A DNA stretch of 64,000 nt, from contig NZ_NSJF01000001.1 of NCBI RefSeq assembly GCF_002285285.1, positions 434,001 through 498,000 of the forward strand, given 5' to 3'. Source of the stretch: Vandammella animalimorsus (GTDB lineage: Bacteria; Pseudomonadota; Gammaproteobacteria; Burkholderiales; Burkholderiaceae_C). Both the position numbers and the translations under genes were made by a program. This document shows positions 18,640 through 27,782 of the stretch, piece by piece. Numbering within the stretch: the stretch's first letter is position 1; every line of letters begins with the position of its first letter. The notes beneath the pieces are model-generated. The model was given only the letters and a program-made list of their open reading frames with translations, was not told the DNA's origin and ran no database searches.

Positions 18640-19704
18640 TCAGGGCGTGGCTTCGGCCAGGTCGGCCGCCGTGGTGAAGGCATCGGCGTAGAAATGCTCG
18701 GGCGGCAGGCCGCGCTGCTGGGTGTAGCTCTGGCGGGCGCTCTCGACCACGATCGGTGCGCCGCAGGCATAGACCTCGAAGCCGCTGAGATCATCGAAGT
18801 CGTCGAGCACGGCCTGGTGCACGAAGCCGGTGCGGCCCTGCCAGTCATCCTCGGGCAGGGCGTCGGACACTACAGGCACGTAGCGCAGCTGCGGCATGGC
18901 AGGCAGCAGCTGCTGCAGCCAGTCGTGCAGGTACAAATCCGCAGGCCGCCGCCCGCCCCAGTAGAAATGCACCGGGCGTGTGATGTGCCGGTGCTGGATG
19001 TGCTCGAGGATGGCCTTGATGGGCGCAAAACCGGTGCCGGAAGCCAGCAGGATGATGGGGCGATCAGAGTCTTCACGCAGATAAAAGCTGCCGAACGGCC
19101 CTTCGATGCGCAGCACCTCCTTTTCCTTCATCTGCGAGAAGACGTGATCGGTGAACAGCCCGCCGGGGAAGTGGCGAATGTGCAGCTCCAGGCGCGGCGC
19201 GACGCTTTGCTCGTGCGGTGCGATGGCGATCGAGTAGGCGCGCCGGGCGCCGTCCTTGAGCAGAAACTCGACGTACTGCCCGGCGTGGTATTCAAAGCGC
19301 TGCATGGCCGGCAGCTGCAGCGTCAGCTGCATCACATCATGGCTGCGCTGTTGCAGCGCCTGCACGCGCACGGGCAGCTTGCGGATCGGGAAGGCATCGG
19401 CCTGGGTGACCTGGCGCGACTCCAGCACCAGGGGCTCTTGCGCCTGCGCCCGGCAGGTGAGGATGTAGCCCTCGGCCTTTTCCTCATCACTCAGCGCCTT
19501 GCTGGCGTAGGGCAGCATGTGCACCTGGCCCTGCAGCAGCTTGCATTTGCAGGAGCCGCAGGCCCCATCCTTGCAGCCGTAGGGCAGGCCCACGCCCTGG
19601 CGGATGGCAGCGTTGAGGACGGATTCATCGGCAGCGACGTCAAAGCGCCGGGCACTGGGCAGCACGGTCACGTGCAGCGCAGAGGAAGCAGTGGTGGTGT
19701 TCAT
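18640..19704 (-). CDS. 2Fe-2S ferredoxin/FAD-NAD(P)H reductase (CDP-6-deoxy-delta-3,4-glucoseen reductase-like)
   Basis: A 354-aa flavoprotein electron-transfer protein. N-terminal plant-type ferredoxin domain with cysteines in LPYGCKDGACGSCKCKLLQG and a fourth in LTCRAQ (residues about 44-84). Then an FAD domain (RAYSIAIAP) and an NAD(P)H domain (LLASGTGFAPIKAILEHI, EVYACGAP). This architecture is often annotated as AscD in betaproteobacteria, but no sugar-dideoxy genes are nearby and the electron acceptor is unknown. It ends 49 bp before the Bug-protein start, possibly one transcript. Start 19704 is preferred over 19755. Confidence 0.88.
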   Translation of the reverse strand: MNTTTASSALHVTVLPSARRFDVAADESVLNAAIRQGVGLPYGCKDGACGSCKCKLLQGQVHMLPYASKALSDEEKAEGYILTCRAQAQEPLVLESRQVTQADAFPIRKLPVRVQALQQRSHDVMQLTLQLPAMQRFEYHAGQYVEFLLKDGARRAYSIAIAPHEQSVAPRLELHIRHFPGGLFTDHVFSQMKEKEVLRIEGPFGSFYLREDSDRPIILLASGTGFAPIKAILEHIQHRHITRPVHFYWGGRRPADLYLHDWLQQLLPAMPQLRYVPVVSDALPEDDWQGRTGFVHQAVLDDFDDLSGFEVYACGAPIVVESARQSYTQQRGLPPEHFYADAFTTAADLAEATP

Positions 19705-19809
19705 CGTTGCGGAAAAGGCCAGGGCAGACGCGCTACCATGGCCGGTTTTGTGCAAACCATGGATGGGAAAGGCCGCATTGTGCCCTTGATTTCACCAAGG
19801 AATATCCGG

Positions 19810-20847
19810 ATGGCGCGCATGGCCGGTGGTGGGGCCGCGCAGCCCTGCAGCAGCTTGGCAGCTCGGCCAGGCAGGCCGGCAGGCAAGGGGCGCAGTGGCG
19901 CGCTGCCGGCGCGCTTCAGGCAGGAGAGGGTGCTGGTGATCGGCTGCGGCGACGTGGGCATGCGCCTGGCGCGCCTGCAGGGCCGCAATGGGCGCTGGCT
20001 GGTGCTGACATCCAGCCCCGGGCGCTGCGGCCAGTTGCGCCAACTGGGCCTGCAGCCGCTGCTGGGCAACCTCGACCAGCCGGCCACGCTGCGCCGCCTG
20101 GCCGGGCTGGCCACGCGCCTGGTGTACCTGGCGCCGCCGCCTGCGGCAGGCACCCTGGGCGATCCGCGCAGCCTGGCGCTGTGCCGCAGCCTGCGCCGCA
20201 GCCTGCGCCTGCCGCGCTCGGTGGTCTATGTCTCGACCACGGGGGTGTACGGCGATTGCCAGGGTCAGTGGGTGGCCGAGAGCCGCCCCACGGCGCCGGC
20301 CAGCGCCCAGGCGCGGCGGCGCGTGGCCGCCGAGGCGCAATGGCGCAGCCTCCTGCGGCAATCACACCAAGGCCAGCGCGTGCGTGTGGCGCTGCTGCGT
20401 GCGCCGGGCATTTACGCCATTGGCCGCCCCCACGGCGACCCACGCCAGCGTTTGCAGGACGGCGAGCCCGTGCTGCAGGACCGCCAGGACGTCTATATCA
20501 ACCGCATCCATGCCGACGATCTGGCGCGCGCCTGCTGGCTGGCCCTGTGGCGGGCGCGGCCAGGGCGCATCTTCAACGCCTGCGATGACACTCAGCTCAA
20601 GCTGGGCGAATACCTGGACGAGGCCGCCCGCCGCCTGGGCCTGCCGCCACCGCCGCGCATCACGCGCGCCGAGGCCGAACGGATCTTCAGCGACACCAAA
20701 ATGCGCTTTCTGCGCGAATCGCGCCGGCTGCGCAACCAGCGTATCAAGGCCGAGTTGCGCCTGCAATGGCGCTATCCCACCGTGTGGGATGGGCTGGCCC
20801 CGCTATGGACGGCGGCAGGCGCGGCCGGTGCGCCTGGCGGCGCGTAG
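19810..20847 (+). CDS. NAD-dependent epimerase/dehydratase-like protein (YeeZ-like SDR)
   Basis: Cytoplasmic Rossmann-fold protein of 345 aa. RVLVIGCGDVGMRLARLQ (about 40-57) is the nucleotide-binding glycine motif. VVYVSTTGVYGDCQG supplies an active-site Ser/Thr and Tyr, and VYINRIHADDLARAC and GRIFNACDDTQ follow the extended-SDR pattern. The substrate is unknown. ATG 19810 has AAGGA a few bases upstream and fits; a much longer in-frame upstream reading is an antisense shadow of the reductase gene. It converges on the DUF4124 gene with a MITE between. Confidence 0.82.
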   Translation: MARMAGGGAAQPCSSLAARPGRPAGKGRSGALPARFRQERVLVIGCGDVGMRLARLQGRNGRWLVLTSSPGRCGQLRQLGLQPLLGNLDQPATLRRLAGLATRLVYLAPPPAAGTLGDPRSLALCRSLRRSLRLPRSVVYVSTTGVYGDCQGQWVAESRPTAPASAQARRRVAAEAQWRSLLRQSHQGQRVRVALLRAPGIYAIGRPHGDPRQRLQDGEPVLQDRQDVYINRIHADDLARACWLALWRARPGRIFNACDDTQLKLGEYLDEAARRLGLPPPPRITRAEAERIFSDTKMRFLRESRRLRNQRIKAELRLQWRYPTVWDGLAPLWTAAGAAGAPGGA

Positions 20848-20871
20848 ACAGGCGCTGCATAACACGCTCTA

Positions 20872-21034
20872 GAGGTTGTTGAGATTCAGTATTGCGGCGG
20901 TGTTTTCGGTCAAAACCCGCAACTGCCGCCTTGAAAACGCCTGCAAGGTGTCCAGGCCTTGCAAGCATTTTCGCCTTGCATCTGCGGCTTTTGCCTCGAA
21001 AAAACCGCTTCGCAAACCCAATCTCAACAACTCC
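20872..21034. mobile_element. MITE (family C, copy 1) between convergent genes
   Basis: 163 bp bounded by 15-bp inverted ends, 13 of 15 matching (GAGGTTGTTGAGATT at 20872-20886; AATCTCAACAACTCC at 21020-21034). TA stands at both flanks, and the wider context reads CTAG on both sides (20869-20872 and 21034-21037). The interior contains GTTTTCGGTCAAAAC and a CTGCAAGG...CCTTGCAAG hairpin. It is homologous to elements at 48277 and 52676. The right boundary coincides with the TAG stop (minus strand 21034-21036) of the DUF4124 gene. Confidence 0.82.
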
Positions 21035-21906
21035 TAGCGCGCCTGCATGGGCTCGTGGCCCTGCGGCTGCAGGGCGGGCGGGCGCTGGCGCGGCACGGTG
21101 CTGATGCCACGCTCCGGGGCAGAGGGGCGGCGCGGCTGCCAAGCGTCATCATCGGGCGGCCATCTGCCATGGGGCGGTGCAGGCAAGGGCCGCAGAGGCG
21201 GGGGCTCAATCGGAATGTAGATCGGCGGCGGATACAACGGCGGCCAAGGCTGCGGCATCGGCAACACATGTACGGCCGGCGGCGCAGGCGGCAGCTGACC
21301 CCAACCCGAGCCATGCGGCAGGCCCTGGCCCGCAGGCGGAAAGGCCCAGGGCGGCGCCACCATCGGCGGTGTGGGAACCGCCGTGTTGCCCGTGGGGGCT
21401 GCGTCGGGGCAGGCGCGCTTGACCTGGGCCTGCGCAGCATGCAGGCGTTGCAGGCCTTCCCGGTCGTAGCGGCCGTGATCGAGCGTGGCGCGCTCCAACT
21501 GCCGGCGGGCCGCACGGCAGGCAGCCGGGCTGGGGGCGACGTGACGCTGCTGCTCGGCGGCGGCGCGGGCTGCCTCGGCCTGGGCCTGCAGCGCCTCGGT
21601 CTCGGCCTGCAGGCGCAAGGTCTGCTGCCTGGCCTGCTGGCGTTGCTGCTCGCGCTCAAAGGCGCGCAGGGCGCGCTCTTGATCGGCTTCGATCTCCTCG
21701 GGCGAGCGCGGCGCTTCGATCTGCACTGCCTGCATGCCCGCAGGGCATTGGCCATCGGTATAGACGATGCGATCATCACTTGCCGTGCAGCGGTTGACCT
21801 GGGCGCTGGCTGGCTGGCTGCACAGCAGCAGCGCAGCCAGCCAGCCAGCGGACATGCCCAGCCTGTGGCGGGCCGCCATGCGCCGGGGCGTGCGGTGGTG
21901 TTTCAT
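21034..21906 (-). CDS. DUF4124 domain-containing secreted protein
   Basis: A 290-aa envelope protein. A signal peptide (GMSAGWLAALLLCSQPASA) leads to QVNRCTASDDRIVYTDGQCPAG, the DUF4124 pattern with two cysteines. Then comes a Gln/Arg/Ala-rich helical, probably coiled-coil stretch with EEIEADQERALRAFEREQQ. The C-terminal half is Pro-rich with many PPP and PLP motifs and is likely disordered. The function of DUF4124 is unknown. The ATG at 21906 follows a TTCTCC/GGAGAA-type ribosome site. Its stop codon is supplied at the border of a MITE, so the tail could have been altered by the insertion. Confidence 0.75.
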   Translation of the reverse strand: MKHHRTPRRMAARHRLGMSAGWLAALLLCSQPASAQVNRCTASDDRIVYTDGQCPAGMQAVQIEAPRSPEEIEADQERALRAFEREQQRQQARQQTLRLQAETEALQAQAEAARAAAEQQRHVAPSPAACRAARRQLERATLDHGRYDREGLQRLHAAQAQVKRACPDAAPTGNTAVPTPPMVAPPWAFPPAGQGLPHGSGWGQLPPAPPAVHVLPMPQPWPPLYPPPIYIPIEPPPLRPLPAPPHGRWPPDDDAWQPRRPSAPERGISTVPRQRPPALQPQGHEPMQAR

Positions 21907-21959
21907 GGATTTCTCCTGCATGGGCCGCGGCAGGCCGTTTGGCGTGGTGCAGACCTTCC

Positions 21960-22586
21960 CTAACGCTGGGGCAGCGGCCGCAGCACGCTGCCGCTGGCGG
22001 GGCCGGGGCGCTCGGTGTGCGGTTGTGGGGGCTGCGGTTGCAGCCAATGGGGGCTGTGGCCCTGGCCTGGAGACTGGAAAGGCCGATCCAGGGCCTGCTG
22101 GGCGTTGCTGGGTGGTGGGTGCGGCACCGAGGGCGGTGGTTTTCGATTGAGCCAGCTCTGCACTCTGGGCGCAGGGCGATGCCCATGCGGATGGCCATGG
22201 GGATGCCCATAGCCAGGCGGCGGGACGTAATAGGGCCGACGGTAGCCAGGCCAGTCATAGTCGGGCCCAGGGTAGGGCACGAGGTACGCCGGCTGGCCGT
22301 AATACCGCCCGCGGTAGACGGCGCCTGGTGGCAAGCTGTACGCCCCAGGCGGGTAGGCATAGCCGCCCAGGCTGTGGCCGCGCACATGGCCGTAGTGGCC
22401 ATCGCCGTAATAGGCGCTGTCGTGCACGGCGCAACCGGCCATGCCCAGCGCCAGCAGCGCACAGGCCAGCCAGCGGAGCGAGCGCTGGTGCAGGCCGGCG
22501 GCTTGCACTGCAGTCGGCAAGGTGGGGAGATGCTGCAAGGGCGATGCAGCAAAGGGCTTGGCAAGTCCATGCAGGGGGCGGGGCAT
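21960..22586 (-). CDS. putative lipoprotein rich in Tyr, Pro, Gly and His
   Basis: A 208-aa protein with a hydrophobic segment ending in a lipobox LGMAGC (Cys52). The mature part is Tyr/Gly/Pro-rich (GYAYPPGAYSLPPGAVYRGRYYG) with a GHPHGHPHGHRP stretch that could bind metal. ATG 22586 has GAGGAG eight bases upstream and is the best start; it gives an unusually long 32-residue region before the lipoprotein signal. A GTG at 22508 would give a more normal signal but lacks a ribosome site. It ends 53 bp before the DUF4124 gene, so the two may be one transcript. Function unknown. Confidence 0.65.
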   Translation of the reverse strand: MPRPLHGLAKPFAASPLQHLPTLPTAVQAAGLHQRSLRWLACALLALGMAGCAVHDSAYYGDGHYGHVRGHSLGGYAYPPGAYSLPPGAVYRGRYYGQPAYLVPYPGPDYDWPGYRRPYYVPPPGYGHPHGHPHGHRPAPRVQSWLNRKPPPSVPHPPPSNAQQALDRPFQSPGQGHSPHWLQPQPPQPHTERPGPASGSVLRPLPQR

Positions 22587-22742
22587 GCAATCACTCCTCG
22601 TAATGGCCGCTGTGCAGACTGGGGCGGACTCAGTCAAGCGATGGTGTGGGCTGACCGGCGCTCAACGCATGGCTCGCGCTGCAGGTTGACGAAGGCAACG
22701 GCAGCCTGGCGCCTTGGCCGGTGGTGGCTGTCGCGCCGGGGC

Positions 22743-24050
22743 TTACCCGCAGGCGGCCAACGCCTGTGCCAGGTCGGCCTGCAGGTCATCCGGGTGCTCC
22801 AGGCCGATGCACAGGCGGATGACGCGTTGGCTGCCCAGCCTGGCGTGGCTGCTGCTGAGTTCGCGGTCGTTGCGCAGGTCGTAGGCCATGACCAGGCTGA
22901 CCGGGCCGCCCCAGCTGTAGCCGATGCGAAACAGCTGCAGGGCTTCGCAGAAGGCGTCGATTTGCTGACTGGACCAGTGCGCGGCAGGCTCGAACGAGAA
23001 GATGCCGGCAGCTGCGCCTTCGCTGGCGATGGGGGTAGCGGCGCGCTGGCCGTCGCAGGCCGGGGCTGACGGCGCATCGGGGGCGCAGATCTGGCGCCAG
23101 TGGGCGTGGCCGGGGCTGCCGGGCAGGGCCGGGTGCAGCACGCGCGCCACGGCTGGGTGCTGGGCCAGGAACTGGGCCAGCTGGCGGGCGGCGCGGTCTT
23201 GCGCGGCGTAGCGCAGGGCCATGCTGGGCAGGCCGCGCAGCACGGATTCGACATCATTCATGCCTACGCCCAGGCCCAGGTGCATGTGGCGGCGCTTGAG
23301 GGTTTGCAGCAGCTGCGCGTCGCGGGTGCAAATGCTGCCCATGAGCACGTCGCCGCCACCGTTGGGATATTTGGTCAGGGCGTGCACGCTGATGTCCACC
23401 CCCAGCGTGCTGCCGTCCGCGCCGGGCAGTGCAAATGGCGCAAATGCCAGGCCGGCGCCCCAGGTGTTGTCCAGCGCCGTGGTCACGCCGTGCGCGCGGC
23501 AGACTTGCAGCAGGCCGAGCAGATCGGGAAATTCCATGGTGACGGAGCCGGCGGCCTCCAGCCAGACCAGACGGGTGCGGGGCGTGAGCTTGCGCTGCAG
23601 GTCCTGCGCGTCCAGCGGGTCATAGCAGGCCCAGTCGATGCCGTATTCGGCCAGGCACTGGCGGGCCAGCTCCTTGTTGGGGCCGTAGACGTTGTCGGGC
23701 AGCAGCACCTGGTCGCCCTGGCGCAGCAAGGCCAGGTTGACCAGCGAGACGGCTGCCAGGCCGCTGGGTGCCAGCAGGCAGTAGCGGGCGCCTTCGAGGC
23801 TGGCCAGACGCTCTTCCAGCGTGAAGCTGGTGGGGGTGCCGTGCAGGCCGTAGGTGTAGGTGCTTTTGAAGGCCCAGTCGCGCTGGCGCACGGCGGCCAT
23901 GCTGGGGAAGAAGATGGTCGAGGCCTTGTGCACTGCGGGCTGGACGGCTTCGAACCCGGCCGGGGGCTGGTAGGGGTGGTGCACGATGGCCGTGCTGGGG
24001 TGCCAGACGGGCGAGGCAGGCTGCTCGGGGCGTTCGGGGGATTGGGCCAT
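22743..24050 (-). CDS. metC: cystathionine beta-lyase-type trans-sulfuration enzyme
   Basis: Cys/Met metabolism PLP enzyme of 435 aa. YGLHGTPT (68-74) and LEGARYCLLAPSGLAA (85-100) form the cofactor site. LDNTWGAGLAF gives the PLP-pyridine Asp, and SVHALTKYPNGGGD holds the Schiff-base lysine K227. SYSWGGPVSLV and RLCIGLEHPDDL are typical of MetC/PatB-like lyases rather than MetB. The expected reaction is cystathionine to homocysteine, pyruvate and ammonia, but substrate range in this family is broad. An Ala/Asp-rich insert (about 335-355, PDAPSAPACDGQ) is unusual. It lies 62 bp after lysA on the same strand. Confidence 0.9.
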   Translation of the reverse strand: MAQSPERPEQPASPVWHPSTAIVHHPYQPPAGFEAVQPAVHKASTIFFPSMAAVRQRDWAFKSTYTYGLHGTPTSFTLEERLASLEGARYCLLAPSGLAAVSLVNLALLRQGDQVLLPDNVYGPNKELARQCLAEYGIDWACYDPLDAQDLQRKLTPRTRLVWLEAAGSVTMEFPDLLGLLQVCRAHGVTTALDNTWGAGLAFAPFALPGADGSTLGVDISVHALTKYPNGGGDVLMGSICTRDAQLLQTLKRRHMHLGLGVGMNDVESVLRGLPSMALRYAAQDRAARQLAQFLAQHPAVARVLHPALPGSPGHAHWRQICAPDAPSAPACDGQRAATPIASEGAAAGIFSFEPAAHWSSQQIDAFCEALQLFRIGYSWGGPVSLVMAYDLRNDRELSSSHARLGSQRVIRLCIGLEHPDDLQADLAQALAACG

Positions 24051-24112
24051 GGCTAACTCAGATGTGGTGCGGGAGGGAAGTTAGAGAGGGGGGCAGGCGT
24101 GGGGGCGGAATC

Positions 24113-25402
24113 TCAGCTTGCGTGCAGCATTTCGTTGTGCAGCATGTGCTCCAGGCTCTCGCGCTGGCGGATCAGGCGGCTGTGCGCGCCGTCGACCAGT
24201 ACCTCGGCCGCGCGTGGGCGGCTGTTGTAGTTGCTGGCCATGCTCATCGAGTAGGCGCCGGCCGAGCACACGGCCAGCCAGTCGCCAGGGGCCACCTGCA
24301 GGGGGCGGTCGTGGCCGAGCCAGTCGCCGCTTTCGCACACGGGGCCGACCACGTCGTACTGCTGGGGCGCAGCGGCATGGGCCGGCGCGGCCTGCGCCAG
24401 CGGCACGATGGCATGGTAGGCCTGATACATGGCCGGGCGCGGCAGGTCGTTCATGGCGGCATCGACGATGCAGAAATGCTTGTCCTGCCCGGGCTTGAGG
24501 TAGAGCACCTGCGTGATGCAAACCCCGGCATTGCCCACCAGCGAGCGCCCGGGCTCGACCATGAAATGGCGCTGGCCAAAGCCGCGCGCATCGGCGCGGG
24601 CAAACAGTTTTTGCCACAGCGCGTGTGGTGAGGGCGGGGTTTCGTCGCGGTACTGGATGCCCAGGCCGCCGCCGAAGTCGATGTGGCTGAGGGCGATGCC
24701 GGCCGCCTCGATGCGCTCGACCAGATCGAGCAGCCTGTCCATCGCATCGAGGTAGGGCGCTTCGGTGGTGATTTGCGAGCCGATGTGGCAATCGATGCCC
24801 TTGACCTCGATCCAGGGCAGGCCGGCAGCGTGCTGGAAGGCGGGCAGGGCGCGCTCGTGCGCGATGCCGAATTTGTTGCCTTTCAGGCCAGTGGAGATGT
24901 AGGGGTGGGTTTGCGCGTCCACATCGGGGTTGACGCGCAGGCTCACCGGGGCCTTGCGCTGCAGTTGCTGCGCCACTTCGTTGAGCACGTCCAGCTCGGC
25001 CTCGCTTTCGACGTTGAAGCAGCCGATGCCGCATTCCAGCGCGAAGCGCATCTCGGCGCGGGTTTTGCCCACGCCGGAAAACACGATACGGCCCGGCTCG
25101 GCGCCAGCGGCCAAGGCGCGCTGCAATTCCCCCTGGGAGACGATGTCGAAGCCGCAGCCGCGCTCGGCAAAAAAGCGCAGGATCGACAGATTGGAATTGG
25201 CCTTGACGGCGTAGTGCAGGCTGACCTGGCGCCCGGCAAAGCCCTGCTGATAGGCCTGGAGCGCCGCGCCCAGCGCCGCTTGCGAATACACGAACAATGG
25301 CGTGCCGTGCTGCTGCGCCAGTGTGTGCAGCGGCACATCTTCGGCGTGGAGCTGACCATCGCGGTAATGAAAAAACGGGGCGCCGGGGAGGGAGGTGCTC
25401 AT
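24113..25402 (-). CDS. lysA: diaminopimelate decarboxylase
   Basis: Last step of lysine biosynthesis, meso-DAP to L-lysine plus CO2. The 429-aa protein has LHYAVKANSN with PLP lysine K67, HIGSQI, HIDFGGGLGIQY (phosphate-binding glycines), EPGRSLVGNAG and CESGDWLG, where the Cys from the partner subunit completes the active site. Start ATG 25402. It lies 110 bp downstream of lptM; the lptM-lysA order is conserved in proteobacteria. Confidence 0.96.
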   Translation of the reverse strand: MSTSLPGAPFFHYRDGQLHAEDVPLHTLAQQHGTPLFVYSQAALGAALQAYQQGFAGRQVSLHYAVKANSNLSILRFFAERGCGFDIVSQGELQRALAAGAEPGRIVFSGVGKTRAEMRFALECGIGCFNVESEAELDVLNEVAQQLQRKAPVSLRVNPDVDAQTHPYISTGLKGNKFGIAHERALPAFQHAAGLPWIEVKGIDCHIGSQITTEAPYLDAMDRLLDLVERIEAAGIALSHIDFGGGLGIQYRDETPPSPHALWQKLFARADARGFGQRHFMVEPGRSLVGNAGVCITQVLYLKPGQDKHFCIVDAAMNDLPRPAMYQAYHAIVPLAQAAPAHAAAPQQYDVVGPVCESGDWLGHDRPLQVAPGDWLAVCSAGAYSMSMASNYNSRPRAAEVLVDGAHSRLIRQRESLEHMLHNEMLHAS

Positions 25403-25512
25403 GATCGGGAGTGAAAGTGGCGCCAGTGCGTCTGCGGCAGGCAGCGCGACTGGGTGGCGGGCGAAAGCAAAAGCGCGCGAGAGACGCGCGCTGTGTGGCA
25501 AACCCTGCTGGC

Positions 25513-25713
25513 TCAGCGCATTGAGGGGGCCGAGTCTGGGGTGGAAGAGTGCGAGGGCGAAGCCGGGGCAGCCTGCTGCGCTGCTGCAGTCGCGCCGGCA
25601 TCGGCTTGCGGGGGGGGCAGGTACAGTGCGCCCGACTGGCCGCAGCCTGCCAGCACTGCGGCCAGCAGGCCGTGGGCACAGGCGCAGATTACAATTTTGC
25701 GGATTGAATGCAT
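25513..25713 (-). CDS. lptM: LPS translocon maturation chaperone LptM (YifL-like lipoprotein)
   Basis: A 66-aa lipoprotein: [24 protein letters not shown] gives a signal peptide with lipobox LAGC, followed by [12 protein letters not shown], the G-x-L-Y-x-P-P motif of the LptM/YifL family. The rest is an Ala/Ser/Pro tail. E. coli LptM helps LptD disulfide maturation at the outer membrane. It sits directly upstream of lysA, as in many proteobacteria. Its ATG (25713) is only 12 bp from the divergent cyaY ATG (25726). Confidence 0.85.
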   Translation of the reverse strand: MHSIRKIVICACAHGLLAAVLAGCGQSGALYLPPPQADAGATAAAQQAAPASPSHSSTPDSAPSMR

Positions 25714-25725
25714 CCGGGAATTGTA

Positions 25726-26058
25726 ATGACAGACTTGGAATACGCTGATCGCGCCGATGCCCTGCTGCTGCAGGTGGAGCAGGCTTGCGACCGAATCCTC
25801 GAAACCACCGATGTGGATCTGGATGCACAGCGCGTGGGCGGCATGGTAACGATTGTGTTCCCCAACGGATCGCAGCTGGTGATCAATGAGCAAAAGCCCT
25901 TGCACGAGATCTGGCTGGCCGCCAGCGCAGGCGGCTTTCACTTCAAGTTCGAGCGGGGCCAGTGGCTGGACACCAAGGGCGGCGGCGAGTTCTTCGCGCT
26001 GCTCAATCGCTTTGCCAGCGAGCAGGCCGGCACGGCGCTGGACTTTGTAGCGGCCTGA
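25726..26058 (+). CDS. cyaY: iron donor protein CyaY (bacterial frataxin)
   Basis: Frataxin-fold protein of 110 aa that modulates IscS-dependent iron-sulfur assembly. The start [22 protein letters not shown] provides the acidic helix. [37 protein letters not shown] and [25 protein letters not shown] are the frataxin beta-sheet core. An ATG at 25708 would add six residues; 25726 matches family length. It is divergent from lptM-lysA with almost no intergenic DNA, a shared arrangement in betaproteobacteria. Confidence 0.93.
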   Translation: MTDLEYADRADALLLQVEQACDRILETTDVDLDAQRVGGMVTIVFPNGSQLVINEQKPLHEIWLAASAGGFHFKFERGQWLDTKGGGEFFALLNRFASEQAGTALDFVAA

Positions 26059-26071
26059 ACCAGCATGAACC

Positions 26072-26102
26072 GCCCGCGTGGCATTTTGCGGGCTCTTTTG
26101 TT

Positions 26103-26104
<2 letters not shown>
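26072..26104 (+). terminator. intrinsic terminator after cyaY
   Basis: GCCCGC (26072-26077), a 10-nt loop, GCGGGC (26088-26093), then TCTTTTGTTTT. It lies 13 bp past the cyaY stop and its T-tract reaches the stop codon of the convergent greB gene. Confidence 0.8.
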
Positions 26105-26669
<565 letters not shown>

Positions 26670-26783
26670 CGGGCGTACCTCACACTCCAATTGCCAATCG
26701 GCGATGTTTGCAGGCATTCAAGCCAGCGCTGAGATTTGAAATCCGGCCTGAGCGCCATCGTAGGCCTTGCGTTGCAGCCATGG

Positions 26784-26822
26784 AAAAAGCCCGCCTGGCC
26801 GGAAACAGCGCAAGCGGGCTTT
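26784..26822 (-). terminator. intrinsic terminator after the tRNA-Arg genes
   Basis: Read on the minus strand, AAAGCCCGC and GCGGGCTTT (26814-26822 and 26786-26794) form a 9-bp stem ending in a five-T run. It begins 7 bp after the CCA end of the second tRNA in the transcript. Confidence 0.8.
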
Positions 26823-26828
26823 CAAAAA

Positions 26829-26906
26829 TGGCGCGGCTGGCAGGATTCGAACCCACGACCCCTTGGTTCGTAGCCAAGTACTCTAATCCAACTGAGCTAC
26901 AGCCGC
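26829..26906 (-). tRNA. tRNA-Arg (anticodon ACG), copy 1
   Basis: Minus-strand acceptor GCGGCTG pairs with CAGCCGC, followed by discriminator G and encoded CCA. The anticodon stem CTTGG/CCAAG encloses loop CTACGAA, giving anticodon ACG (A34 presumably edited to inosine). T-loop TTCGAAT. The 78 bases include CCA. It is identical in sequence to the copy at 26980-27057, 73 bp away. Confidence 0.97.
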
Positions 26907-26979
26907 AAAACGATGGGCCTTGTTACTGGCGTGTGCCGCTAAAAACGGCAGCGCATTGAGCGCAACAAGACTTTGAAAA

Positions 26980-27057
26980 TGGCGCGGCTGGCAGGATTCG
27001 AACCCACGACCCCTTGGTTCGTAGCCAAGTACTCTAATCCAACTGAGCTACAGCCGC
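26980..27057 (-). tRNA. tRNA-Arg (anticodon ACG), copy 2
   Basis: Same 78-nt cloverleaf as the neighbouring copy, with CCA encoded. It lies 52 bp downstream of the leuD stop on the same strand, exactly where leuB would be expected in many Burkholderiales, so it marks a gene-order breakpoint. Confidence 0.97.
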
Positions 27058-27109
27058 TGAAAACCGAGATTCTAGCACAGAAAAAACGCTCCTCGGAAAA
27101 ACAAGGCCT

Positions 27110-27781
27110 TCAGGCCACGGGCGCTTTTTCAACGCCGATGGTGTGCGCCAGCCAAGGCTTGCGCGCCAGGCGCTCGGCCTCGAAGGCGCGGATCTTGTCG
27201 GCATGGCGCAAGGTCAGGCCGATGTCGTCAAAGCCGCCCAGCAGGCAGTATTTGCGGAAGGGCAGGATGTCAAAGGGTAGCTCCTCGCCTTGGGGCAGCA
27301 CGATGCACTGGCGCTCCAGATCGATGGTCAGGGTGTAGCAGGGGAAGGCGTAGACCTCGTTGAACAGGCGATCGACGACGCTGGCCGGTTGCACGATGGG
27401 CAGCAGGCCGTTCTTGAAGCTGTTGTTGAAGAAGATATCGGCATAGCTGGGCGCGATGATGGCGCGAAAGCCGTATTGCGCCAGCGCCCAGGGGGCGTGC
27501 TCGCGCGAGGAGCCGCAGCCGAAGTTCTGCCGCGTCAGCAGGATGGAGGCACCCTGGTAGCGCGGTTGGTTGAGCACGAAATCCGGATTGGGCTTGCGCT
27601 CGGACTCGGGCACGCCCGGCTGGCCGGGTTGGTCCAGGTAGCGCCATTCATCAAACAGATTGGGCCCGAAGCCGGTGCGCTTGATGGATTTGAGGAACTG
27701 CTTGGGGATGATGGCGTCGGTGTCGACGTTTTCACGGTCGAGCGGCGCCACCAAGCCTTGGTGGATGGTGAACTTTTGCAT
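27110..27781 (-). CDS. leuD: 3-isopropylmalate dehydratase small subunit
   Basis: Swivel-domain subunit that with LeuC isomerises 2-isopropylmalate to 3-isopropylmalate. The 223-aa protein starts [31 protein letters not shown] and has the substrate motif [14 protein letters not shown] and the [17 protein letters not shown] region. Its ATG is 1 bp after the stop of an upstream membrane-protein gene, implying coupling. No leuB follows; two tRNA-Arg genes do. Confidence 0.96.
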   Translation of the reverse strand: MQKFTIHQGLVAPLDRENVDTDAIIPKQFLKSIKRTGFGPNLFDEWRYLDQPGQPGVPESERKPNPDFVLNQPRYQGASILLTRQNFGCGSSREHAPWALAQYGFRAIIAPSYADIFFNNSFKNGLLPIVQPASVVDRLFNEVYAFPCYTLTIDLERQCIVLPQGEELPFDILPFRKYCLLGGFDDIGLTLRHADKIRAFEAERLARKPWLAHTIGVEKAPVA

Positions 27782-27782
27782 G

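Noticed and set aside
18472-19809. N-terminal extension of the epimerase gene by 446 codons
   Set aside because: The extension is antisense to the Bug and reductase genes; an ATG with a ribosome site at 19810 starts the real protein.
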